From a virus, in the IMG/VR virus record IMGVR_UViG_3300025141_014699, positions 1 to 46,616 of that record: a stretch of DNA of 46,616 nt. One strand, given 5' to 3'. This document shows, one piece after another, positions 16,854 to 24,982 of the stretch; position 1 is the stretch's first letter, and the number at the start of each line of letters is the position of its first letter. Both the position numbers and the translations under genes were made by a program. The notes under the pieces were generated by a model that did not search any database, was not told the DNA's origin, and saw only the letters and a program-made list of their open reading frames with translations.

Positions 16854-17964
16854 AATAATATTTATCTCAACAATTCACAGAATGTCAGAAAGGGTAATCT
16901 CTGTAATGAATAAGCTGCAAGAAAAATTTGATGTAAAAATAATAAACTCGGGCCAGTCTTCTTTTAATACTGAGTATCCTGCAAATTTAAGATATAGAAA
17001 GTATGTCTCAAAATATTTTTCTAAAAGAGATATTTTCAACACACCCGGCCTTTCTCACAGAAGTGAAGCAAAATCTAATAAGAATTCTAAGCACATAATT
17101 GATATTTTTAAAAGACTAGTTAGTGATAAAACAGTAGCTGTTATATTAGATGACTCCAGGTGCAGGGATCATTCATATGAGATATATAAAATTGCAAGTA
17201 GTAAGAAAATCAAAGTTTTTTCTAATTTTCATGGAAATACCACGTTTAAAGAGATTTTTTTATCATATGGTCTATCCTTAGGTAAGTTTTATGATCATAT
17301 ATTTGTGATGGGAGATTTTGAAAGAGACTTTTTAATAAAAAACGGAGTAGACAGATCGATTCTTTTAAGTGGCGGCATACCAGAAAATGATTCACTAAAG
17401 CTGTCAGAAAAAGGCGACGACTACATACTTGTAGTTCCCAACTTTATCTTAAAAAGAGAAGTTTCTAATAACTTTGACTATTGTGACAGGCCAAGATTTT
17501 TAGATGCAGTTGCAATAGACCAAATGAAACTAGCAGATCTTCAACAAAAGCTTGGAAAAAAAATAGTCTTTAAGGTTAAAGATAGAATGTCTACATCGAG
17601 TCAAGAAGAAGTAGATACTTTGATGTCAAACATTCATAGCAGCATAGACTACGAAATTATTCATAATATTGATTCTGAAAATGACCTAATATCAAACTCT
17701 TCTTGCATACTAGGATATGGATCTACAATGATGATAAAGGCTATTCAAATGGGCATACCTACCATAATGTACAGAGAGTTTGGTCATGTAGGAAACTTTA
17801 TAGATTACCCAGGTGTAATCAGCTTAAGTGACCCATATGATAAAATAATTTCTACAAGCCTACCAGAAAATGAAAGAGAAAAGTTTTTAAAAAGAGTAGT
17901 GGCAGGAGGATATAATTTTAATTCAACACATCATTACTTACGTAATTTTTATGATAAACTGTAA
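16831..17964 (+). CDS. GT-B-like surface polysaccharide transferase
   Basis: This protein of about 377 residues lacks the GT4 acidic motif. It has a late segment ILGYGSTMMIKAIQMGIPTIMYREFG of the kind seen in capsule/teichoic-type GT-B enzymes, and FSNFHGNTTFKEI with FVMGDFERDFLI in the middle. The frame can start at TTG 16831, but GTG at 16843 gives MKNEIIFISTIHR, a cleaner first strand, and an 11-base overlap with the previous gene as seen elsewhere here. The function is a probable sugar or polyol-phosphate transferase by fold only. Confidence 0.6.
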   Translation: MECSVKNEIIFISTIHRMSERVISVMNKLQEKFDVKIINSGQSSFNTEYPANLRYRKYVSKYFSKRDIFNTPGLSHRSEAKSNKNSKHIIDIFKRLVSDKTVAVILDDSRCRDHSYEIYKIASSKKIKVFSNFHGNTTFKEIFLSYGLSLGKFYDHIFVMGDFERDFLIKNGVDRSILLSGGIPENDSLKLSEKGDDYILVVPNFILKREVSNNFDYCDRPRFLDAVAIDQMKLADLQQKLGKKIVFKVKDRMSTSSQEEVDTLMSNIHSSIDYEIIHNIDSENDLISNSSCILGYGSTMMIKAIQMGIPTIMYREFGHVGNFIDYPGVISLSDPYDKIISTSLPENEREKFLKRVVAGGYNFNSTHHYLRNFYDKL

Positions 17965-17989
17965 ATTAAAGAGAGTAAAATAATCCATT

Positions 17990-19492
17990 ATGGAGCTACT
18001 GTCACAGAAAAAGATTTGTCTAATAACACCTCCGTCTCCATTTTTACTCGATGAGAGGGTGTTTATGCACCTGGGTGTTTTAAAGATCGCTGCTGTTCTT
18101 GAACAAAGAGGGTATGATGTTGACATGCTTGATCTAAGTGGCGTAGAGAACTATATTGATGTCTTAGACGACTACTTAAAAATTAAAAATCGTGCACAGA
18201 TCGTGGGAATAACAGCCACTACGCCGCAGGTACCATACGCAGTTGAAATTAGTAAATTTTTAAAAAACAAAGTAGACAAAGTTATTTTGGGCGGCCCTCA
18301 TGTTACCTTAATGAACACAGCAGCAAAAAGAGAAAAAAAGAAAAATTTTAAAGGCAGTGACAGAGCTTTTAAAGATGTTGAAAGACTAAAGGAATATTTC
18401 GATATAATTGTGTGCGGTGACGGTGAGTACGCTATATTTGAAGCGCTTGAAGGAAATGAAAAAGTTATAGACGCTGACGACAGAAAGTCACCGCACTTTT
18501 TAACAAATGAAGATTTCTCTACTTTGCCAGTTCCAGCTAGACATCTAGTTGACATTAGTTCATATCACTACACCATAGAGGGTGTTAGTGCTACAAGCCT
18601 CATAGCACAGCTAGGCTGTCCATTTAAATGCGCATTTTGTAGCGGTAGAAACTCTCCGTTTCTTAGAAAAATAAGGACACGATCATCTATCTCTGTTGTC
18701 AATGAGATAGAGCATCTTTATCTAACATACGGGCTCAAGGGTTTCATGTTTTATGACGACGAGCTAAATGTAAATAAAAGTATGGTTCAATTAATGAATA
18801 TGATTACAGATTTACAGGACAAGCATGGAGTCGAGTTTATGCTAAGAGGATTTGTAAAAGCAGAGCTTTTTACAGATGAGCAGGCTGCTGCAATGTACAG
18901 AGCAGGATTTAGGTGGCTATTGACTGGATTTGAATCAGGGGACGAAAGAATACTGGCCAATATTAAAAAGATGGCAAAAAGAGAGGATAATACCAGAGCA
19001 GTTGAAATAGCCAAAAGAAACAATCTTAAGGTGAAAGCTCTTATGTCAATTGGCCATGCTGGTGAGAGTTTTGAATCTGTTGAAAATACAAAAAAATGGC
19101 TACTTGAATGTGAGCCAGAAGAGTTTGATTGTACTATTATTACAACATACCCCGGGTCACCTTACTTCGACGAAGCTGTCAAAGAAGGTGACAATTATGT
19201 GTATACTGATACAAAAAACGGTGATAAGCTATATCAGGCATCTCTGGATTATTTAACTGAACAAGACTACTATAAAGGCGACCCAGATGGAGGATATACA
19301 TCGTATGTATGGACAGATCATATGAGCGCAGCAGATTTGGTTAGCGCTAGAGATGACCTTGAAAATAGTGTAAGAAGTGCTCTTAATATATCATTTAATC
19401 CCTCGCGGCCAGGGATAAAGCATGAACACTCTATGGGTATGGGTAATGTTTCCCTTCCAGATTTTATATTAAAAAGAGCAGTTAAAAAATAA
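17990..19492 (+). CDS. B12-binding radical SAM enzyme
   Basis: An N-terminal cobalamin-binding-like Rossmann domain covers residues 8-145 (HLGVLKIAAVLEQRGYDVDMLDL, VGITATTPQ, ILGGPHVTL, IIVCGDGEYAI). It is followed by a radical SAM barrel with the 4Fe-4S motif C210-x3-C214-x2-C217, then FYDDELN and GFESGDERIL. The architecture is that of class B methyltransferases and related BchE/HpnR-like enzymes. It may methylate or rearrange a sugar or a lipid; the substrate is not readable. A second relative lies at 24979. The ATG follows a 25-base gap. Confidence 0.88.
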   Translation: MELLSQKKICLITPPSPFLLDERVFMHLGVLKIAAVLEQRGYDVDMLDLSGVENYIDVLDDYLKIKNRAQIVGITATTPQVPYAVEISKFLKNKVDKVILGGPHVTLMNTAAKREKKKNFKGSDRAFKDVERLKEYFDIIVCGDGEYAIFEALEGNEKVIDADDRKSPHFLTNEDFSTLPVPARHLVDISSYHYTIEGVSATSLIAQLGCPFKCAFCSGRNSPFLRKIRTRSSISVVNEIEHLYLTYGLKGFMFYDDELNVNKSMVQLMNMITDLQDKHGVEFMLRGFVKAELFTDEQAAAMYRAGFRWLLTGFESGDERILANIKKMAKREDNTRAVEIAKRNNLKVKALMSIGHAGESFESVENTKKWLLECEPEEFDCTIITTYPGSPYFDEAVKEGDNYVYTDTKNGDKLYQASLDYLTEQDYYKGDPDGGYTSYVWTDHMSAADLVSARDDLENSVRSALNISFNPSRPGIKHEHSMGMGNVSLPDFILKRAVKK

Positions 19493-19528
19493 TCAATTCT
19501 AGCAATAGAATCAGACGGTAAAATAGTA

Positions 19529-20476
19529 ATGACTAACATAGCAATTTATTTATCCTCTAGAAACAATTATGATCTCCTAGAGGATCTATTTCTTAAAACA
19601 ACAAATCTAGAGGGATACCAGCTATATAATATAGATGACTTTTCTGACAAAGAAGAGATTGAGAAAGGAAGAGAAATATGTGCCAGAAACAATATTAAGT
19701 TTATTCCAAACAAGAATAGAGGACTGCAGTGGGCAGCACAAACAATGATAGACAGTATAGATGATAATATAAAATATATAGTCTGGTGCTCACACGACAC
19801 GTTCCCGTTGACTTCTAAGTTTTTCAAAAACATTGATGAAAAAGTATCTTCAGGAAAGCTAGACAGCTTTGGCATGGTGGGATTCAATGCATTTGGACCG
19901 CAAAACGGAACTGATAGACCTGCTGATATAAAGCAAAATACGTGTGGAATATTGGGAAGATCATTACTTATGAAGCTACCCGTTGCTGGGCAAGCTGGAA
20001 GCGGGTGGTTCAAATCAAAAGATGTAACTCTAGAGTGGGACAAGTGGGGCAAACCATGTGCTGTAGACACGCCTAACTCATTTTTTGAAATGTTTAATGT
20101 AGAATTATTTAAAAAATATATAACTCCGTCTGACAAGTATCACCTATTCTTTGCACATGATGATATAGCGATGCAATTTTTAAAGAATAATGTTTATAAT
20201 ATTGTGCTACCGGACCTTTTAATATGGCATGATCAGCGACTCAAGTTAAAATTTAACATACCTTTAAGATCAGCAGGAGCTGCTAAGAAAGGAGATACAA
20301 GACACTTTGGCGACTACGGCCCCCATCTTGAGCATTGGGAAAAAACCTGGGGATGGGATAGACACGATAGAGAGACACTAAAGAGTGTAATCGATAGATA
20401 CGAGGGGACACTTATTTATGACTTGTATCATCATGATTTTAATACTGGGCCTATAAGATCTTTTGATTTAGGATAA
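19529..20476 (+). CDS. GT-A-like glycosyltransferase, unassigned family
   Basis: This 315-residue protein opens with AIYLSSRNNYDLLEDLF, a GT2-like first strand. It has VWCSHDTFP near residue 86 where a GT-A metal site is expected, and HDDIAMQFL near 211 as a possible catalytic-base region. Conserved Trp-rich stretches (GSGWF, EHWEKTWGWDRHDR) occur late. I do not recognise a named family. Context among transferases and the fold-like start support a glycosyltransferase; the confidence is for a real gene with probable GT function. Confidence 0.65.
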   Translation: MTNIAIYLSSRNNYDLLEDLFLKTTNLEGYQLYNIDDFSDKEEIEKGREICARNNIKFIPNKNRGLQWAAQTMIDSIDDNIKYIVWCSHDTFPLTSKFFKNIDEKVSSGKLDSFGMVGFNAFGPQNGTDRPADIKQNTCGILGRSLLMKLPVAGQAGSGWFKSKDVTLEWDKWGKPCAVDTPNSFFEMFNVELFKKYITPSDKYHLFFAHDDIAMQFLKNNVYNIVLPDLLIWHDQRLKLKFNIPLRSAGAAKKGDTRHFGDYGPHLEHWEKTWGWDRHDRETLKSVIDRYEGTLIYDLYHHDFNTGPIRSFDLG

Positions 20477-20493
20477 ATTTAGATAGGAAAAAC

Positions 20494-21369
20494 ATGATAG
20501 AATTTTTGCTAAAAGAAACAAATACAAAGCCGTTGATTATACACGGCGCCGGCAAGTCAAAAACTGTGCCAGGCGGCGTGTGGGACACACTTCAATCAAT
20601 GTTTTATACACACATAAATATCTTTCAAAAGTATCCTGGATTAAACAGTATTGATCAGAATGATATAACAATTGTAACGTGGAAAGGGGGAAAGTATCTT
20701 CATCAAAAAACAATTCTAGAAACATGTGCAGAGTATTATGATTTCCCTATTGTAATTTTAAAATGGCCAGATAGAGCTTCTTTTTGGGAAGGATGCCGTA
20801 CAAAGCTTACGTCAACATTAGGCGCAATAGAGGATGGATTAATAAAAACAAAGTATATCATGTATTTAGATGTGAGTGATGTCATTTTACTAGACCACCC
20901 AATGGTGATTCTTAATAGATATTTAGACCTATTTCCTGAAAAAATAGTATTTAATGCTGAAAGAAATCACTATCCTAAAAATGAAGTTATTGGAAAACGG
21001 TGTCCTAGAATTGATCCTCTAGTAAAAAGCAGGTTTGATAAAGTTTTTAATTTTGATTTACTAAAGACTCACACGGAGTTTAAATATTTAAACGGCGGGG
21101 TTGCTATAGGAAAGACAAATGACTTTAAAGAGTTTTTAGAGTATGCGACATCACCAGAAACACAATGTGGAATAGATATTTCACCACCTATAACAAGTCA
21201 ATTTATATTGAGAATAGCGCAGCATGACAAAAGAGAAAAGGTGGTCCTTGATGATGAATGTAAATTATTCACATGTCTATATAACGGCCCAGTAGAGGGT
21301 GATAATATGGGTGAAGGCAGGCCTGCATCTGAGATCAATATGCAAGATGTAGAGATTAAAGCTGGATGA
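20494..21369 (+). CDS. PLOD-like glycosyltransferase, paralogue A
   Basis: This 291-residue protein resembles the glycosyltransferase domain of procollagen lysyl hydroxylases. It has MYLDVSDVILLDHP near residue 123 (acidic metal site), KIVFNAERNHYPK near 149, YLNGGVAIG near 197 and LDDECKLFTCLYNG near the end. Those enzymes add glucose or galactose to protein or sugar hydroxyls. It is followed eight bases later by a clear paralogue. An AGGAAA ribosome site precedes the ATG. The exact donor is unknown. Confidence 0.7.
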   Translation: MIEFLLKETNTKPLIIHGAGKSKTVPGGVWDTLQSMFYTHINIFQKYPGLNSIDQNDITIVTWKGGKYLHQKTILETCAEYYDFPIVILKWPDRASFWEGCRTKLTSTLGAIEDGLIKTKYIMYLDVSDVILLDHPMVILNRYLDLFPEKIVFNAERNHYPKNEVIGKRCPRIDPLVKSRFDKVFNFDLLKTHTEFKYLNGGVAIGKTNDFKEFLEYATSPETQCGIDISPPITSQFILRIAQHDKREKVVLDDECKLFTCLYNGPVEGDNMGEGRPASEINMQDVEIKAG

Positions 21370-21376
21370 TATTGCG

Positions 21377-22240
21377 ATGATAAAATTAAAAGTTAAAGAA
21401 ACAAATACCTATCCGCTTCTTATTCACGCACCCGGACACTCTTCATCTGATCATGGCGAAATATTCGTAACGCTCTGTCATCTGCTATCTCTTCAGATTC
21501 TATCTCTTAAAAAAATACCAGAAGATCATGATAGTAGTGATCTAGATGTAACAATCATAACGTGGAAAGGCGGCCCAAGGTATAAAAATAAAGATACTCT
21601 TATAGAGCAGTTTGCAAAATTGTATAGTATTCCTACTGTGATATTACCATACCCTGATATCGATAACTTTTGGGAGGGCACAAGACATGCAAAAATAACT
21701 CTAACGACAGAATTGCTTAAGCAAGATATTATCAAGACTAGGTATTTTATGTATCTAGATATAGGAGACGTATTGTGGCTAGAATCTCCTAAAAAAATCC
21801 TAGAGAGATACAAAGAGCATTTTAGCGGAAAGATAGTTTTTAACGCAGAGAGAAATCATTATCCTAAAGATGACAGACTTGCTGATATGAATATGCCTGA
21901 TGATCTAAGGGAGAAATGGAATAAGGTTTATGAATTTGATTTGGCAAAAGAGAGTACAAGCTTCAGGTATTTAAACTCTGGAATGGCAATAGGTGAAGTT
22001 AGCATGTTAAAAGATTTTATGGGCTATATTGTTGATGAAAATAATTGTACGGGATACCACCATATTCCTCATCTCGTTGATACGATACCTATAAAGATCG
22101 CCCAGTATGACAATAGAGATTGTGTGGTGACAGACGATAATTGTAAGCTATTTCTCTGTTTATTCAATTGTGTGGCACCCAGCCTAAAACACCAAGAATT
22201 ACACATGTCAGATGTAGAAGTTTCATATACTTCGTACTAG
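21377..22240 (+). CDS. PLOD-like glycosyltransferase, paralogue B
   Basis: This is a tandem paralogue of the previous gene with the same order of motifs: KVKETNTYPLLIHAPGH start, IITWKGG, FWEG, MYLDIGDVLWLESP near 124, KIVFNAERNHYPKD, YLNSGMAIG and DDNCKLFLCLFN. The two proteins share these blocks but differ widely in between, so the duplication is old and they probably use different acceptors or sugars. Confidence 0.7.
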   Translation: MIKLKVKETNTYPLLIHAPGHSSSDHGEIFVTLCHLLSLQILSLKKIPEDHDSSDLDVTIITWKGGPRYKNKDTLIEQFAKLYSIPTVILPYPDIDNFWEGTRHAKITLTTELLKQDIIKTRYFMYLDIGDVLWLESPKKILERYKEHFSGKIVFNAERNHYPKDDRLADMNMPDDLREKWNKVYEFDLAKESTSFRYLNSGMAIGEVSMLKDFMGYIVDENNCTGYHHIPHLVDTIPIKIAQYDNRDCVVTDDNCKLFLCLFNCVAPSLKHQELHMSDVEVSYTSY

Positions 22241-22258
22241 AATGTGTTAAAATATATT

Positions 22259-22264
22259 TATAAT
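22259..22264 (+). promoter_or_regulatory. Possible -10/late promoter TATAAT
   Basis: A perfect TATAAT lies in the 80-base gap between PLOD-like paralogue B and the sulfotransferase. There is no matching -35 at usual spacing. A TTGACT lies just downstream at 22264-22269. The support is only the motif and the unusually long gap. Confidence 0.3.
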
Positions 22265-22320
22265 TGACTCTTTATTCAAAGCTGCTAATAGAAAGCCTAG
22301 AGTCATAGAGATAAAACTAG

Positions 22321-23328
22321 ATGATACTACATCGAAAAAAAATAATATTTATTCACGTAGCAAAAACAGCCGGCACAAGCGTAGAGCAGCATCTTAGAAG
22401 ACATTCAGACTGGCCAGACCTATATCCATATGACGAGTCTTGGAAAGTTCCATTCGGGTATAGAGAACACGACACTGTTGTTGATATTAGAAACGCTATA
22501 GGTGACGATCTTTTTGACTCATATTTTAAATTTACAATAGTTCGAAATCCTTTTGATAGACTGGTGTCCCTATGGAGATATGGCCTCTTAAGAGACAGAC
22601 CGTCTCACACTGGAATTCGACCGGGAATGTGTTTTAAGGACTGGTTACGCGAAAGTTGGAATAGATTTCCATCGACTCTAGACTATATCACAGATGAAAA
22701 TGGTAAAATTCAAGTGGATAAGGTCTATAAATTTGAAAATTTGCAAAATGCTTGGCTTAATATTTGTGAAAAGGCAGACATAGGAAAAGAGACACTATCA
22801 CACTTTAGAAAAACCACGGCGCTCTCTTTAAGAGCAAGATCAATAAACGGAAATATTACTGAACCAGCTCAAGATAACTATAGAAATTATTATAGCGTAG
22901 ATAGTGAGCAATTTCTAATGTCAAAATTAAAAGATGAGTTTGATATTTTTGGATATAAAAAAATCGATAGATCAAAAATAACACTGAGCAATAAGTCAAA
23001 ATTTTGGGACAAGTTTGGTGTCGCACATATGCGATCTTTTAAAACAGACGAAAAATATAAACTTACGCAGCTTGAGGGAATTGGATGTACTGAAAATGTC
23101 TCTATTCACCGTGCACCCACCATCATGGACACCAATCATAAACTCACTAGTGACATGAAGCAATTTCAAGCTTCCAGGTTTATAGAATCCATCGCCAAGA
23201 TCGATGCCGCCGATAGGCAGACAGACAACCATACCCTTGATCATAACAAAAAGATAGACGGTCTTTCAAATGAATGTACCGATGTCTCATCCGCTAAGCT
23301 AGCCATGGACATTAAACTAAAAATCTAG
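22321..23328 (+). CDS. Sulfotransferase with long C-terminal extension
   Basis: Residues 1-220 are a carbohydrate-type sulfotransferase domain. The 5'-phosphosulfate loop is HVAKTAGTS (12-20) and the 3'-phosphate site is IVRNPFDRLVSLWRYG (73-88). It transfers sulfate from PAPS to a sugar hydroxyl. The domain appears to end at FDIFGYKK near 220. The last 110 or so residues match nothing I know, and their codon use (more ATC, GCC, ACC) differs from the neighbouring genes. The extension may be a new partner domain or a recent rearrangement. Confidence 0.85.
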   Translation: MILHRKKIIFIHVAKTAGTSVEQHLRRHSDWPDLYPYDESWKVPFGYREHDTVVDIRNAIGDDLFDSYFKFTIVRNPFDRLVSLWRYGLLRDRPSHTGIRPGMCFKDWLRESWNRFPSTLDYITDENGKIQVDKVYKFENLQNAWLNICEKADIGKETLSHFRKTTALSLRARSINGNITEPAQDNYRNYYSVDSEQFLMSKLKDEFDIFGYKKIDRSKITLSNKSKFWDKFGVAHMRSFKTDEKYKLTQLEGIGCTENVSIHRAPTIMDTNHKLTSDMKQFQASRFIESIAKIDAADRQTDNHTLDHNKKIDGLSNECTDVSSAKLAMDIKLKI

Positions 23329-23382
23329 GCCTTAGAGGGCAACTTTTTATAAGTCGACTTGTACACGCTTGACTTCGTTTAA

Positions 23383-23388
23383 TATAAT
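23383..23388 (+). promoter_or_regulatory. Possible -10/late promoter TATAAT
   Basis: TATAATAAAAT lies in the 85-base gap before the NeuA-NeuB gene, the longest gap in the window. A TTGACT at 23369-23374 is only eight bases away, too close for a normal -35. A good AGGAGA ribosome site follows near 23402. Confidence 0.3.
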
Positions 23389-23413
23389 AAAATCTATAGA
23401 CAGGAGACACTAA

Positions 23414-24982
23414 ATGAATATTTTGGCAGTAATACCGGCAAAAGATGATTCTACTAGACTAGATGGTAAAAATCTTAAAAACATAGGAGGTAAATCTCTA
23501 ATAGAGATAGCAGTTAATCACGCAAAGATGTCAAGTCTTGTAACTGACGTAGTTGTATCTACTGATTCTGAGAGAATAAAGAATTTTGTAGAGTCAAATG
23601 GAATATGTGAATGTATTATAAGAGAGCCCACACTTTCAGGCGAGGATGATGTGTTTCTGGTTTATAAGAGTGCCTGGAAGGCAAAAGGATCACACGCAGA
23701 TTATGTCGTCGGCCTACAGCCGGATAATCCAGATAGAAGCTTAAATCTAGATGATGCAATTTCGTATGTTGTAGAAAAAGATTTGGATAATTTTTTTACA
23801 GTTGGCACAGACGGAAGGAAAAACGGATCGACTCGTATTTTCAAGCCAGCGACAGTCAGCTTTTTAGAAGAAAATACGCTTCTTGATGACTGTACTAATA
23901 TTCATACACAGGCAGATTTAAATACTGCAACAAATAGGCTTTTGATAAATTCTAATCCTCTTAATTTAGGCCCAAAAGAAGTATTTATAATAGCTGAGGC
24001 TGCATGCAATCACATGTGTAGTATAGAGCTTGCAAAGGCTATGATTGATTGTGCAGCTGGCGCTGGAGCTAATGCGATAAAATTTCAAACATACAAAGGC
24101 GAGAGAATTGTCACCAAATATGCCCCTGCATTTTGGGGAACTGAAACAATGAAGCAGACACAATATTATCAAAGACTAGATAAGTTCAACAAGGAAGATT
24201 ATGAATTTCTTTTCGACTATGCAAATAGTAAAGGAATACTTCCTTTTTCAACACCGTTTGGAATAGAGGATGCTATGATGTTGAATGAAATAGGAATGAA
24301 AATTTTCAAAATTCCTTCATTTGAAATAGTCAATTTGGAATTATTGAAATGCATAGCTTCATTTCGCAAGCCTATAATACTTTCAACTGGAGCAGCATCT
24401 TACAAAGAGATAGACAAAGCAATAGATGTAATAACCGGGGAGGGAAATTATGACCTAGCCCTCATGGCGTGCACGTTAAGTTATCATACAGAAGACGAAG
24501 ATGCAAACTTAAAGAGAATTCAGACACTGAAGGCGAAGTATCCAAATTTCATGATAGGGCACTCAGATCATACCATGCCAGATCAAAATATGGCAATACC
24601 TGCAATCTCTGTGGCATTAGGTGCAAGAATGATAGAAAAGCACTATACTATGTCCAGAACAATGACTGGGTCTGGACACTATTTTTCTATTCAGCCAGAA
24701 GATCTTAGAAAGATGGTTCACAATATTAGACTTTATGAAAAAGTCATTGGAGATGGATCACAGGGAACGGCGGAAAATGAAAAGAGAGGAAAGGCAGGAG
24801 GAAGAAAAAGCATCGTTGCTAAGATTGATATTAAAAAAGGAATGACTATAGAAAAAGAAATGCTTACGTACAAAAGACCCGGAGACGGTATCTCACCTGA
24901 CCAAGTTGACGCAGTTGTTGGAATGACAGCGTCTGATGATATTGGCGAAGACTATCAAGTTACATGGGAAAATGTTAAATGA
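23414..24982 (+). CDS. NeuA-NeuB fusion: CMP-nonulosonate synthetase plus nonulosonate synthase
   Basis: Residues 1-175 are a CMP-sialate synthetase-type cytidylyltransferase: VIPAKDDSTRLDGKNLKNIGG, VVVSTDSERI, and LQPDNPDRS in place of the usual LQPTSPLR. It is shorter than stand-alone enzymes (about 225). Residues 185-455 are a NeuB/PseI/LegI synthase (IIAEAACNH, AIKFQTYKGE, STPFG, FKIPSFEIVN, STGAA, IGHSDHT, GARMIEKHYT), and the C-terminus is a SAF/antifreeze-like domain (RRKSIVA... to KRPGDGISP). The synthase condenses PEP with a hexosamine-type sugar and the other domain activates the acid with CTP. Which nonulosonic acid is made cannot be told. Confidence 0.9.
   Translation: MNILAVIPAKDDSTRLDGKNLKNIGGKSLIEIAVNHAKMSSLVTDVVVSTDSERIKNFVESNGICECIIREPTLSGEDDVFLVYKSAWKAKGSHADYVVGLQPDNPDRSLNLDDAISYVVEKDLDNFFTVGTDGRKNGSTRIFKPATVSFLEENTLLDDCTNIHTQADLNTATNRLLINSNPLNLGPKEVFIIAEAACNHMCSIELAKAMIDCAAGAGANAIKFQTYKGERIVTKYAPAFWGTETMKQTQYYQRLDKFNKEDYEFLFDYANSKGILPFSTPFGIEDAMMLNEIGMKIFKIPSFEIVNLELLKCIASFRKPIILSTGAASYKEIDKAIDVITGEGNYDLALMACTLSYHTEDEDANLKRIQTLKAKYPNFMIGHSDHTMPDQNMAIPAISVALGARMIEKHYTMSRTMTGSGHYFSIQPEDLRKMVHNIRLYEKVIGDGSQGTAENEKRGKAGGRKSIVAKIDIKKGMTIEKEMLTYKRPGDGISPDQVDAVVGMTASDDIGEDYQVTWENVK

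Noticed and set aside
19567-20136. Antisense reading frame of 189 codons
   Set aside because: It is fully inside a convincing + strand transferase gene, and its translation has no recognisable domain.
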